Assembly (NCBI GenBank): GCA_029210325.1
Contig: JARGPU010000001.1
Location: 506,126 to 570,125, forward strand
From: Alcanivoracaceae bacterium
Lineage (GTDB): Bacteria > Pseudomonadota > Gammaproteobacteria > Pseudomonadales > Alcanivoracaceae
DNA: 64,000 nucleotides
Reading direction: 5' to 3'
In this document: one piece after another, positions 48,357 to 57,012 of the stretch
How the letters are laid out: each line of letters begins with the position of its first letter
How positions within the stretch are numbered: position 1 is the first letter of the stretch
Notes under the pieces: generated by a model
Database searches by the model: none
What the model saw: the letters and a program-made list of their open reading frames with translations, nothing else
What the model was told of the DNA's origin: nothing
Position numbers and translations under genes: made by a program

Positions 48357-48914
48357 ATGATCGGTAACACCGAATTTTCCTGGGGTTGGATGGCCAAGCT
48401 GCTTCACTGGCTGATGTTTTTTGTGATTGTTGGCGCCTACGTTTCGGTTAACATGCATGAGCTGTTTGAAGAGGGGTCTGCCGAGCGGGACTGGTGGATG
48501 ATGCTCCACAAGAGCTTTGGTTTGACGGTTTTTGTACTGGTTTGGTTGCGCTTGGGATGGCGCATGGGGCAGCCGGCGCCGGAAAATTTTGCTGGCCCGA
48601 TGATGAGTAAGCTGGCGAGTATCGGTCACGGCCTGCTTTATCTGCTGATGATTGTCGTGCCAGCTTCGGCCCTGCTTATGTCACAACTTGCGGGCCGCCC
48701 GGTGAGCTGGTTTGGTGTGGTTGAATTGCCAGTTTGGCTGGAAGTTAATAAAGAGCTGGCTGGGCAGTTAAAAGATCTGCATGCGGAAGTGCTGGCGCCG
48801 GCGTTGTTTGTGTTGATCATTGCCCATTTTCTTGGCGCATTGTGGCATCACTACCTTGATAAGGATGACGTACTGAAGCGGATGTTGCCATTCTGGCGCA
48901 GTCGCGGTTTGTAG
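48357..48914 (+). CDS. Cytochrome b561 family protein
   Basis: Membrane b-type cytochrome of 185 residues. Four hydrophobic helices are evident: WMAKLLHWLMFFVIVGAYVSV, WWMMLHKSFGLTVFVLVWLRL, GHGLLYLLMIVVPASALLM and LFVLIIAHFLGALWHHY. Histidines at the expected heme-ligand positions (LHW, LHK, GH, AH) are present. CybB-like proteins shuttle electrons with ubiquinol. It starts 21 bp after the acyltransferase. Confidence 0.9.
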   Translation: MIGNTEFSWGWMAKLLHWLMFFVIVGAYVSVNMHELFEEGSAERDWWMMLHKSFGLTVFVLVWLRLGWRMGQPAPENFAGPMMSKLASIGHGLLYLLMIVVPASALLMSQLAGRPVSWFGVVELPVWLEVNKELAGQLKDLHAEVLAPALFVLIIAHFLGALWHHYLDKDDVLKRMLPFWRSRGL

Positions 48915-48929
48915 TCATAGCCTTCAATT

Positions 48930-49649
48930 TTATTCTCCGCGCGCCATCCAGATTGCTGCCAGCAAGGCAGGGGGAGCAGTCTCGGCGCGCAGCACTCTTT
49001 GCCCTAGTGCAAACGAACGAAAGCCACTACTGGCAGCATGCTCCAACTCCTCAGCACTGAAGCCCCCTTCTGGTCCGGTAAGCAGATGAATGTCACTGGC
49101 ATCCTGCAAAGCAGCGGCGGCTAATGGTTGCTCGCCCGGATGGGCAATCAGCTTAAGCGCGTCGTTCTCTCTCTGTAGATACTCCTCCAGTGCCAGTGGC
49201 TCATGGACAAGGGGGATCCTGTTCATGCCGCATTGCTCGCAGGCGCTGATAACTACCTGCTGCCAGTGTGGTAAACGCTTGTCGAGGCGGCCGCCACCAA
49301 GACGTACTTCGGTGCGAGAGGTGGTAACCAGCTGAAAGGACGCTGCGCCAAGCTCGGTGCCTTTTTGCAGCGCATAGTCCATTCGGTCTCCCTTGATCAC
49401 TGGCAGTGCCAGATGTACGGCGCAAGACGGCGTTCGGTCTGTTTGTTGAAACTCAATTGGCAGCACTTGTACCTGACGTTTGCCAATCGATTCAATGCGT
49501 GCGCGCCACTCACCCCCCTTGCCATTGAACAGGGTGATTTCGTTACCGCACTGCATCCTCAGTACCTTGCTGATGTGATGGCTGGCGTCTTCGCCCAGCT
49601 CGACAATGTTTTCCAGCTGGAAGTCCTGATTATCGTAAAAGCGGCGCAT
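48930..49649 (-). CDS. rsmE: 16S rRNA (uracil-1498-N3)-methyltransferase
   Basis: SPOUT-class methyltransferase of 239 residues, ATG 49649. LPVIKGDRMDYALQKGTELG, SRTEVR and the trefoil-knot SAM site LLTGPEGGFSAEELEHA with LGQRVLRAETAPP are diagnostic. It converges on cytochrome b561. It starts 16 bp after the bioA stop and may be cotranscribed with it. Confidence 0.95.
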   Translation of the reverse strand: MRRFYDNQDFQLENIVELGEDASHHISKVLRMQCGNEITLFNGKGGEWRARIESIGKRQVQVLPIEFQQTDRTPSCAVHLALPVIKGDRMDYALQKGTELGAASFQLVTTSRTEVRLGGGRLDKRLPHWQQVVISACEQCGMNRIPLVHEPLALEEYLQRENDALKLIAHPGEQPLAAAALQDASDIHLLTGPEGGFSAEELEHAASSGFRSFALGQRVLRAETAPPALLAAIWMARGE

Positions 49650-49665
49650 CTGGCTTTCCTGTGAT

Positions 49666-51018
49666 TCAGTCTCGAGTGGCGATATCAATGCCTTCCATGG
49701 CCACTTTGGCCAGATGGTCAATCTGATCAGGAGTGATTACGTACGGCGGCATAAAGTAGGTAACGCTGCCGAGAGGTCGGAGCAGGGCCTGACGGGTCAG
49801 CGCGTGTTGATAGACACGCAGACCACGACGTTCGCGCCAGTCGTAGGGGGTGCGAGAGGCCTTATCGCGAACCATTTCCACAGCTGCAATCATGCCGGTT
49901 TGACGTACCTCTGCCACATGCGGATGGTCATTGAGAGGTTCCAGTGCGCGGGCCATATGCGCGGCCAGGGCGCGATTGTTTTCGATCACATTATCGGTGG
50001 CGAAGATGTCCATGGTGGCATTGGCGGCGGCGCAGGCCAGTGGGTTGCCGGTATAGCTGTGTGAGTGCAAAAAGGCGCGCAAGGTATCGTAATCGTCGTA
50101 AAACATCTGATAGATGTGGTCGCTGGTTAGCACTGCGCAAAGTGGTAGATAGCCGCCGGTGAGACCTTTTGACAGAGCCATAAAGTCCGGTGTGATGCCC
50201 GCCTGCTCGCAGGCAAACAGTGTGCCGGTGCGGCCAAATCCAACGGCAATTTCGTCAGCAATCAGATGGACGCCGTAGCGATCACAAGCTTCCCGTAACA
50301 GCTTTAGATAAACCGGATGGTACATGCGCATGTTGCCGGCACATTGAACCAGTGGCTCAACGATAACTGCGCAAATTTCTTCATGCTTTTCGGCGAGGAT
50401 TTTTTGCATGCCCTCAAACTGTCGGCGCGAGTACTGCTCCCAGCTTTCTCCAGACTCGCGGTGGTAGCAGTCCGGGCTCGGTGCGGTGAACACTTCCATT
50501 AACAGCGGCTTGTAGGTGTGCTTGTAAAGATCCACATCGCCAACAGCGAGGGCGGCAAGTGTTTCACCGTGATAGCTGTTGCCAAGAGTGACAAAGCGCC
50601 GCTTTTTCGGCTTGCCCGCATTCTGCCAGTAGTGAAAGCTCATTTTCAGTGCGACTTCGATACCAGAGGAACCGTTGTCGGCAAAAAAAACTCGGGATAG
50701 TCCCGGTGCAGTCAGGCCAACCAGCCTTTCTGCCAGCTCAATCACCGGCTCATGGCTAAAGCCCGCCAGAATGACATGCTCTAGTTTTTCCAGCTGATCG
50801 CGCACGGCGCTATTGATGCGCGGGTTGGCGTGGCCAAAAATGTTTACCCACCAGGAACTGACCGCATCGATATATCGATTGCCATCAAAGTCCTCCAGCC
50901 AAACTCCTTCACCGCGGCGGATTGGAATCACGGGCAGTGATTGGTGATCCTTCATTTGCGTGCAGGGATGCCAGAGCACCTCCAGGTCACGGTTCATCAG
51001 GGCTTGATTGCTGGACAT
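49666..51018 (-). CDS. bioA: Adenosylmethionine-8-amino-7-oxononanoate aminotransferase
   Basis: PLP enzyme making 7,8-diaminopelargonate for biotin; 450 residues. LWHPCTQMKDHQSLP and SSWWVNIFGHANPRIN are BioA hallmarks. The PLP lysine lies in FMALSKGLTGGYLPL, and VIVEPLVQ with ADEIAVGFGRTG holds the cofactor Asp. The other biotin genes are not here. I see no BirA-type palindromic operator in the upstream gap. Confidence 0.95.
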   Translation of the reverse strand: MSSNQALMNRDLEVLWHPCTQMKDHQSLPVIPIRRGEGVWLEDFDGNRYIDAVSSWWVNIFGHANPRINSAVRDQLEKLEHVILAGFSHEPVIELAERLVGLTAPGLSRVFFADNGSSGIEVALKMSFHYWQNAGKPKKRRFVTLGNSYHGETLAALAVGDVDLYKHTYKPLLMEVFTAPSPDCYHRESGESWEQYSRRQFEGMQKILAEKHEEICAVIVEPLVQCAGNMRMYHPVYLKLLREACDRYGVHLIADEIAVGFGRTGTLFACEQAGITPDFMALSKGLTGGYLPLCAVLTSDHIYQMFYDDYDTLRAFLHSHSYTGNPLACAAANATMDIFATDNVIENNRALAAHMARALEPLNDHPHVAEVRQTGMIAAVEMVRDKASRTPYDWRERRGLRVYQHALTRQALLRPLGSVTYFMPPYVITPDQIDHLAKVAMEGIDIATRD

Positions 51019-51099
51019 GATTACTCCACAGGTTGCGCCCGATGATGATACGGGTCCGACGGTCGCGCCGCAAAAGAGTAGATGAGCTGGCAGCAGGCC

Positions 51100-51135
51100 A
51101 AAAAAAACCGACGGTATCAGGGGGGATGCCGTCGG
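51100..51135 (-). terminator. Intrinsic terminator (minus strand)
   Basis: An 11-bp stem (51125-51135 with 51108-51118, one wobble) with a CCCCCT loop is followed on the minus strand by eight Ts (complement of the A-run 51100-51107). It lies 148 nt downstream of the SRPBCC-SDR stop and 82 nt upstream of bioA, and would close either the SDR transcript or a separate small RNA. Confidence 0.9.
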
Positions 51136-51213
51136 CTAAGTGTTGCCTTATGCGAAGCGGCACTAAGTCGGGGGGACAGGAGGCCGGTTGGGGGACCGGC
51201 GTGCCGCTTCACA
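51100..51213 (-). ncRNA. Candidate small RNA with C-rich loops (unproven)
   Basis: On the minus strand a 10-bp stem (51201-51210 with 51154-51163) encloses a 6-bp hairpin (51195-51200 with 51183-51188) with loop CCCCCA. A single-stranded CCTCCTGTCCCCCCGAC follows, and then the terminator hairpin with loop CCCCCT. A weak -10-like TATGGT (51216-51221) and -35-like TTGCTG (51241-51246, 19-bp spacer) would start transcription at the base of the first stem. It could instead be the 3' untranslated part of the SDR mRNA or an IS remnant. Confidence 0.35.
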
Positions 51214-51283
51214 AAACCATATTGGCAAATGGCTCGTGAACAGCAAGTGACGGCATCGCCCGGTATAACCAGAGCGGGAATGC

Positions 51284-52669
51284 TCAGGTGTTGTTTGCCA
51301 GCCATTGCAGTAGCTCGGCCTGCTGAGCTGCACTCACTGCTGTGCCCGGTAACAGCGCCGTGGGACGCGGCTGGCGGTCGAACCAGAACTTGCCGCTGTG
51401 ACTAAGCGGCGCCTCGCTGCTGGCCAGCCATACCATGGTGTCTGCCCCCATGCGGGCGTCGCGTAGCCAACGCTGCATGCGTCGGTTGAAGGCGGGCAGC
51501 GATTTTTCCACGCCCGGGGTGGCGGCCCAGCCGGGGTGCATGCTGCTGAAGAAGATTTCGGGATGCTGCTGCGCCCAGTGTTCAGTGACGCTCACCAGCG
51601 CCCGCTTTGCCCGAGCGTATGCTTTACTGCCATCGTAGGGCTCGTTAAGGAACTGCATATCATCCAGTTTCAGTGGCTGCAGATACATGCCACCACTGGA
51701 GACGTTGATGACTCGGCCGCGGGCCTCAGCAAGCGATGGCAGCAATAGATCAGTCAGCAGCCACGGACACAGCAGATTGATCGCCAGCGCCCGTTCATGG
51801 CCGTCTGCGCTGGTGCCGTGCTCGGCAAATAGTGCGCCAGCATTATTGATAAGCACATCGATTCGCGGATAGAGCCGGGCCAGCTCTGCGCCGGCCCGCT
51901 TAACCTCGCTGAGCGATGATAGTTCGGCTTCGAAGGTAGCAACTTGCTCGTGGCTGGCTCCACTGAAATTGCGTACCGACTTTGCCGCCCGGGCGAGTTT
52001 CAGCGAGTCACGGCCCACCAGAACAACAGCGGCACCCAGTCTGGACAGCTCGCATGCGGCGGCCAGACCGAGGCCGGCAGTGGCGCCGGTAATCACCATC
52101 CGCTGGCCATCCAGATAGTCTGGTAACCCCTTGTTTTTCATCCCCAGATAGCCGCGTTCGGTAAATCCGAGCGCGGCCGGTAGCAGCAGTCTCTGAGCAA
52201 CTCGCTCAGCCAGTCCGGGATACTGCACCTCGGTCTGCGGAGTAAGCGCCTGCTGCAAACCGGCCACTGCGCGTTTTCCCATACGCACCATCAGCGGGTT
52301 CATCAGCTTTTCAACGTGACTGGCTGGCCCCTGAAAGCGCAGTTCCGCGTGATATTGAATTTCCGTGGACTGCGGGCCTAGCGGGCGCAAGCGGATCACA
52401 TCATGGGCGCTGAAGCCGTTGCCCTGACCCTGCAGATCTATGCGTCGTGGCGCGTCCAGCGCGGTCACGGTGTAGCGCATCGGAATACGTCGCCCGGCGC
52501 TATTCAGGATCAGATCGAATTCGCTACCCGCCCTCGGCTCGCCTGCAGTCAGCTTGGTTGCCCGGTAGACACCGGGATCCCACTGCTCGCTGGTGGAAAA
52601 GTCCGCCAGATAGCGAAAGCAGTCGCCGACGGAACGGGGAACCCTGATTGTTTCCTGCAGAGAAATCAT
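51284..52669 (-). CDS. SRPBCC domain fused to short-chain dehydrogenase (DHRS12-like)
   Basis: A 461-residue two-domain protein. Residues 1-150 form a START/SRPBCC polyketide-cyclase-like ligand-binding fold (RVPRSVGDCFRYLADFSTSEQWDPGV, then RYTVTALDAPRRIDLQG). Residues 190-460 form an SDR with VITGATAGLGLAAA, INNAG and YARAK as the catalytic YXXXK. The SDR half resembles retinol-dehydrogenase/DHRS12 proteins; the N-terminal domain would bind a hydrophobic substrate. It is divergent from the heme operon across the Fur-box region. Confidence 0.85.
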   Translation of the reverse strand: MISLQETIRVPRSVGDCFRYLADFSTSEQWDPGVYRATKLTAGEPRAGSEFDLILNSAGRRIPMRYTVTALDAPRRIDLQGQGNGFSAHDVIRLRPLGPQSTEIQYHAELRFQGPASHVEKLMNPLMVRMGKRAVAGLQQALTPQTEVQYPGLAERVAQRLLLPAALGFTERGYLGMKNKGLPDYLDGQRMVITGATAGLGLAAACELSRLGAAVVLVGRDSLKLARAAKSVRNFSGASHEQVATFEAELSSLSEVKRAGAELARLYPRIDVLINNAGALFAEHGTSADGHERALAINLLCPWLLTDLLLPSLAEARGRVINVSSGGMYLQPLKLDDMQFLNEPYDGSKAYARAKRALVSVTEHWAQQHPEIFFSSMHPGWAATPGVEKSLPAFNRRMQRWLRDARMGADTMVWLASSEAPLSHSGKFWFDRQPRPTALLPGTAVSAAQQAELLQWLANNT

Positions 52670-52735
52670 GGCGCTGTCCTGAAAAAGGTGACGCAGTGTG
52701 AATCACTGGTGGTGAAGACTGCATCATCAAATTAT

Positions 52736-52754
52736 GCAAATAACAATCATTCTC
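52736..52754. promoter_or_regulatory. Fur box
   Basis: GCAAATAACAATCATTCTC agrees with the 19-bp Fur consensus at 14 positions, with the core AATCATT exact. It directly abuts the -35 of the heme operon promoter and lies in the divergent gap to the SDR gene. A weaker second match covers about 52784-52802. Confidence 0.8.
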
Positions 52755-52755
52755 A

Positions 52756-52784
52756 TTGACGAGCCGCTTGCCCTCCTTTATAAA
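52756..52784 (+). promoter_or_regulatory. Sigma-70 promoter of the heme operon
   Basis: TTGACG (52756-52761), a 17-bp spacer and TATAAA (52779-52784) match the sigma-70 consensus well. The start of transcription would fall near 52791, 28 nt before the GTG start of the receptor gene. The Fur box next to it predicts repression by iron. Confidence 0.8.
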
Positions 52785-52818
52785 TGCGAACAGTTATCAT
52801 TTATATTCTGGTGGAAAA

Positions 52819-54792
52819 GTGAAGACCGCACGGCTGCTACTACTGATGGGCTGTATTCCGGGGGGGCTGTTGGCCTCAACCGACATTGATCAGGTAGTGG
52901 TCAGTGCAACCCGTAGTGAGCGATCCGTTATTGATGCGCCGGTCCGGGTAGAGGTAGTGACGGCCGATGAGTTAGCTCGGACCCATTCCCGGTCTCTGAA
53001 AGAGGCGCTGGAAAACGTGGTCGGGCTGCAGTTGCGGGAAATCCATGGCAAGTCCGGCTACGAGGCTGCGCTGCAAGGTATGACGGGTGACCAGGTGCTG
53101 GTGTTGATAGATGGCCAGCCGATCTCCGCCAGCACTGGCTCTACGGTTGATGTCAGTCAACTAGCGCTTTCCGAGGTCGAGCGCATCGAAATCGTCAAGG
53201 GCGCGACATCCGCCCAGTTTGGCAGCGCCGCGATGGGTGGGGTGATCAATGTCATTACCCGGCAGGTGGCGCCGGGATGGCAAGCCAGCGTGCTGGCTGA
53301 TGCGGGTAGCTATGGCGAGCAGAACCCGTCCGGCGAAGCCCTGGCAGCTGGTCGTCGGCATGCTCAGGTGCGGGCTGAGGCCGGTGGTGACACATGGCGG
53401 GGCCGGGTGGCACTGGACCAGTTGGCAAGCGATGGCTTCGACCCGGATCCGGGCAGTTGGGCCAGACCGGGTGATGAGCTGGTGCGCCAGCAGTTGGACA
53501 GTCGGCTTGAGTGGCATGGAAAAAATGGCACCCGCGCATTTGCCGGGGTGGGCGTGTATGACGAGGACATCGACAGCCGTTATGTATTGGTACTGCCCGG
53601 TGGTAACAGCAACCAGCGTAAAGAGGAGCAGGTTCGTCGTTTGCGTCTGACCACCGGGGCAGCAATACCGGTCGGCGCCTTCGGCTGGCAATGGTCGGCG
53701 CTGCATGAGCGCTTCGCTAATGACACCCTGAAGTTTGCCGGTAGCACGGCCTTTGATGATCGTCAGGCAGATATCTCTGTAGAGCAATTCAGTACCCAGC
53801 TGGCCTTGCCTGCCGGCACTAATCAGGAGTGGCTTGTCGGCGCAGATTGGCGCCGCGATGCGCTATCCCAGTTCAAGGATGGCACTTCGGAAATTGCGGC
53901 GGCGGATGAGGTCAGTCGCTATGCCAGCGAGGCGTTTGTCCAGCACAGCTGGTATCCATCCGCGCGATGGGAATTGCTGTCCGGAGTACGCTATCAGGAT
54001 GACTCGGATTTCGGTGGCCATGCGGCCGCCAAGCTTGGTGTTCGCTGGCATGCGTTCAGCGGCGAGGGCTGGCGGACAACATTTCGTGCAGGCGCCGGAC
54101 AAGGCTATCGGGTGCCCAATTTGAAGGAGCGCTACTACCTTTTTGATCACAGCCAGCTTGGTTATGTCGTGATTGGCAATCCCGATTTGCAGCCGGAAGA
54201 GTCACTGAGCTATCAGCTTGGCACGACGCTCTACTGGCGTGAAAGTCTTATTGTCGAGGCAGGCGTCTACTGGAATGAGCTGACCAATCTTATTCAGATT
54301 GACAGTGATAATCCGACAATCGGACCCGGTGGCATCAGTGAATTTCGTTATGAGAATGTCGGTCGTGCCCGTACCTACGGCGTTGAATCCGGAGTGACAT
54401 GGCGCGTTGCTCCGCGTCTGCGCTTAGAGGCGGGATACGCCTGGCTTGAGGCAGAGAATCTGCAAGACAAGACGGAGCTGACCCGCCGTCCCGCGCATCA
54501 GGCGAGACTTGGTGTTGATCAAGATATTTCCGCTCGTACCACGCTGACACTACGTGGCCGTTATCAATCAACAGAATTGGTTAGCACCGATACCGGTGCA
54601 AGATCCCCTGCTTGGGCCGTGGCTGATCTAAAGCTGAATCATGCTATCAGCAACAAGGTGAGCATTTTCTTCGGCATCGACAACCTGACAAATCGACAAC
54701 GGGAATTTTCTGATCCGGCGGACTTCTCTCCGCTGGCGGGACGCTTTGTGTACCTCGGTGCACGCTATCAACTGAAAGGGGAAAAGCGATGA
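52819..54792 (+). CDS. hmuR: TonB-dependent heme/hemoprotein receptor
   Basis: Outer-membrane receptor of 657 residues. GTG 52819 is chosen because a signal peptide (KTARLLLLMGCIPGGLLA) begins there and GGTGGA precedes it. The plug has VVVSATRSERSVIDAP as TonB-box region, then LIDGQPISASTGSTVD and IEIVKGATSAQFGSAAMGGV. The barrel ends in the usual aromatic-rich strand FVYLGARYQLKGEKR. Heme as substrate is inferred from the hmuY-S-T-U-V genes that follow; the conserved FRAP/NPNL box shows here as GNPDLQPE with YRVPNLKERYY. Confidence 0.9.
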   Translation: MKTARLLLLMGCIPGGLLASTDIDQVVVSATRSERSVIDAPVRVEVVTADELARTHSRSLKEALENVVGLQLREIHGKSGYEAALQGMTGDQVLVLIDGQPISASTGSTVDVSQLALSEVERIEIVKGATSAQFGSAAMGGVINVITRQVAPGWQASVLADAGSYGEQNPSGEALAAGRRHAQVRAEAGGDTWRGRVALDQLASDGFDPDPGSWARPGDELVRQQLDSRLEWHGKNGTRAFAGVGVYDEDIDSRYVLVLPGGNSNQRKEEQVRRLRLTTGAAIPVGAFGWQWSALHERFANDTLKFAGSTAFDDRQADISVEQFSTQLALPAGTNQEWLVGADWRRDALSQFKDGTSEIAAADEVSRYASEAFVQHSWYPSARWELLSGVRYQDDSDFGGHAAAKLGVRWHAFSGEGWRTTFRAGAGQGYRVPNLKERYYLFDHSQLGYVVIGNPDLQPEESLSYQLGTTLYWRESLIVEAGVYWNELTNLIQIDSDNPTIGPGGISEFRYENVGRARTYGVESGVTWRVAPRLRLEAGYAWLEAENLQDKTELTRRPAHQARLGVDQDISARTTLTLRGRYQSTELVSTDTGARSPAWAVADLKLNHAISNKVSIFFGIDNLTNRQREFSDPADFSPLAGRFVYLGARYQLKGEKR

Positions 54793-55937
54793 AACTGATG
54801 TACCAAGAGGCTCTGGCGGTGCTCGCAGCCAGTGCGTTGCTGGCGGGCTGTGGGGGCGCCAGTACGACGCAGGATGCCGAACCGCAAGAGCAAAACTATA
54901 GCGAGCGACAGCTGGATGCCAGTGATAACACAGACTATGTCTATCTAAATCTGGACACCAATACCGAGCTGTCACTTACCGCCGAGCAGGCAGCATCATC
55001 GACCGATTGGCATGTGGCGTTCCGTCGCTTTTCGGTGCAGCTCAATGGTGGTGCTTCCGGCCCCGGTGCAGTGGTCGGTGCCATCGCCGATGCTCAGACG
55101 GATTTCTATGATGCAGGCGGTGATCCACTGATTAGTGTATTTACCAATGCGACACCGGAAAGTGAGCTGGGTGCTTTCGAGGCGACTCTGGCCGCCCCGG
55201 GAAGCTGGACAACGGATAGTGTGGTGACGCAGTTGCGCGGCACCAGCAGTACGGATGGCGGCTGGTATTTTTATAACCCGATGAATGGCGTGATGAGTGC
55301 CAATACCGAAAATGGTTGGCTGATTCGTTCCGGAGAGGGTAACAGCTACGCTCGGATGCGAGCGCAAGAGCTTACCTTTGCCACTCGCTCGGGCAATGGA
55401 GTGGAAAGCTTTGAGTTCGCTTTCGATGTGCAGGTGCCCGGTACGGATCAGCTCACCGGCAGCGCAACATTCAGCGGTTCCATTCCTCCCGCTGGTGGAG
55501 AAGTGTGTTTTGATTTTGATGCTGACGCCAACGTTGCCTGCAGTGGACCGCTATGGGATTTGAAGATTGCCTTCTTTGGCCGGGACTTCTACTTGCGCAG
55601 TAATGGCGGGGTCAGTGGCGCGGGCGCCGGTGCAGTATTCGGTCCATTTGAGTGGGACGAGATATCCAGCTGGACCAGCGCCACGATCGAGCCGAGTGGC
55701 AGCAGTGTGGTAGCTCGTTATCAGGAGGATGTTACCAGCGGTATCTTCGATGAAAGCAGCTGGTACGCCTATAACCTGACCGGCGCCCACAGGCTGTGGC
55801 CGAACTACGCAGTCTATCTGATTGATACCAACCAGGCCGATGATGCCGCGCCCCGATATGCGCTGCAGATCACCGGCTACTACGACGCCACTGGTGCCAG
55901 TGGTTATCCGCGCCTGCGCTGGCGCCGAGTTAACTAA
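54789..55937 (+). CDS. hmuY: Lipoprotein with two HmuY-like heme-binding domains
   Basis: A 382-residue lipoprotein; lipobox LLAGC, C21. Two related halves are visible. DWHVAFRRFSVQLNGGASGP begins at D73, and its counterpart WDLKIAFFGRDFYLRSNGG begins at W256, both followed by GPG or GAG-rich loops. The pattern W-D-[IL]-AF...NGG is that of the HmuY family, known as a hemophore in Porphyromonas, where it is one domain. Here it overlaps the receptor stop (ATGA), so it likely hands heme to HmuR. HmuY assignment is by motif, and binding residues were not verified. Confidence 0.75.
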   Translation: MKLMYQEALAVLAASALLAGCGGASTTQDAEPQEQNYSERQLDASDNTDYVYLNLDTNTELSLTAEQAASSTDWHVAFRRFSVQLNGGASGPGAVVGAIADAQTDFYDAGGDPLISVFTNATPESELGAFEATLAAPGSWTTDSVVTQLRGTSSTDGGWYFYNPMNGVMSANTENGWLIRSGEGNSYARMRAQELTFATRSGNGVESFEFAFDVQVPGTDQLTGSATFSGSIPPAGGEVCFDFDADANVACSGPLWDLKIAFFGRDFYLRSNGGVSGAGAGAVFGPFEWDEISSWTSATIEPSGSSVVARYQEDVTSGIFDESSWYAYNLTGAHRLWPNYAVYLIDTNQADDAAPRYALQITGYYDATGASGYPRLRWRRVN

Positions 55938-55953
55938 GCGAGGAGTAAGGGTA

Positions 55954-57012
55954 ATGGAAGTTAATCAGATTATTGCACCTGACCCGGCATCGCTTCGTGA
56001 GCAATGGCATGCATTGCGTGGGCAAAATCCGAACATGCGAATCCGTAATGCAGCAGAACAGCTCGGCGTAAGTGAAATGACATTGCTTCTAACTGAGCCA
56101 GTTAGCAGGGTGCAGCGCCTGGATTCGAAATTTGCGGAGCTATATCAGAATATTTCTCTGCTGGGGCCGGTGATGACTCTGGCGCGCAATGATGAAGTGG
56201 TGCATGAAACCACCGGCAGTATGGGGAAATTCAGTGTTACCGGAAACGGTGCCATGGGGCTGTGTCTGGGGGAGATTGACCTGCGGGTATTCTTCAGTCA
56301 CTGGAAGCATGGCTATGCGGTGAAAGAAGTTGGCGCGAAAGGAGAGCGCCATAGCCTGCAGTTCTTTGATGCTGGCGGAGGAGCACTGCACAAGATATAC
56401 GCAGTTCAGAAAACAGATATGTCTGCCTGGTCTGCGCTGGTAGAAAAGCACACTGCCAGTGAGCAGCGCCCGGTGATTGACCTGCAAGCACTACCAGTGA
56501 TCGAGCGTTACAAGGGTAGGGTGGACAGTGCGGCGCTACGAGAAGACTGGGAAGCAATCACAGATGTGCATGAATTTCACAGCATGCTGAAGAAGCACAG
56601 GCTGGATCGTTTGACAGCACTGGAGAGTATTGGCAGCGACTGGGCCTTCCCGGTCGTTGGAGACAGTCTGGAAAATGTACTTAAGAATGCTTCGACATCG
56701 GCTGTTCCAGTCATGATCTTTGTCGGCAATCGCGGCATTGTGCAGATCTTTACCGGCCGGGTTAGCAAGCTGGTCAACATTCCGGGCTGGTTCAATGTGT
56801 TGGATCCGGATTTCAACCTGCATGTGTTAAACGCCGGGGTGAAATCTGTATGGGTGGTGAAGCGGCCATCAGAAGATGGGGTGATATCTTCGGTCGATGG
56901 CTTTAATGCCCGTGGCGAGCTGGTCTTCAGTGTCTTTGGTGAGCGCAAACCGGGCAAGCCGGAACTGCCGGGTTGGCGCGCATTGGTGGAGAAGCTGGAG
57001 CCGGCGTCATGA
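55954..57012 (+). CDS. hmuS: Hemin-degrading factor HmuS (HemS/ChuS/PhuS family)
   Basis: Cytoplasmic heme chaperone/heme oxygenase-related protein of 352 residues, AGGAG before ATG 55954. The two-lobed family shows IRNAAEQLGVSEMTLL near the start and NVLDPDFNLHVLN near the end. H206 in TDVHEFH aligns with the heme-ligand His of PhuS/HemS. The usual IQIHTG is here VQIFTG, so one conserved His is replaced. The stop overlaps hmuT by 3 bp. Confidence 0.9.
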   Translation: MEVNQIIAPDPASLREQWHALRGQNPNMRIRNAAEQLGVSEMTLLLTEPVSRVQRLDSKFAELYQNISLLGPVMTLARNDEVVHETTGSMGKFSVTGNGAMGLCLGEIDLRVFFSHWKHGYAVKEVGAKGERHSLQFFDAGGGALHKIYAVQKTDMSAWSALVEKHTASEQRPVIDLQALPVIERYKGRVDSAALREDWEAITDVHEFHSMLKKHRLDRLTALESIGSDWAFPVVGDSLENVLKNASTSAVPVMIFVGNRGIVQIFTGRVSKLVNIPGWFNVLDPDFNLHVLNAGVKSVWVVKRPSEDGVISSVDGFNARGELVFSVFGERKPGKPELPGWRALVEKLEPAS

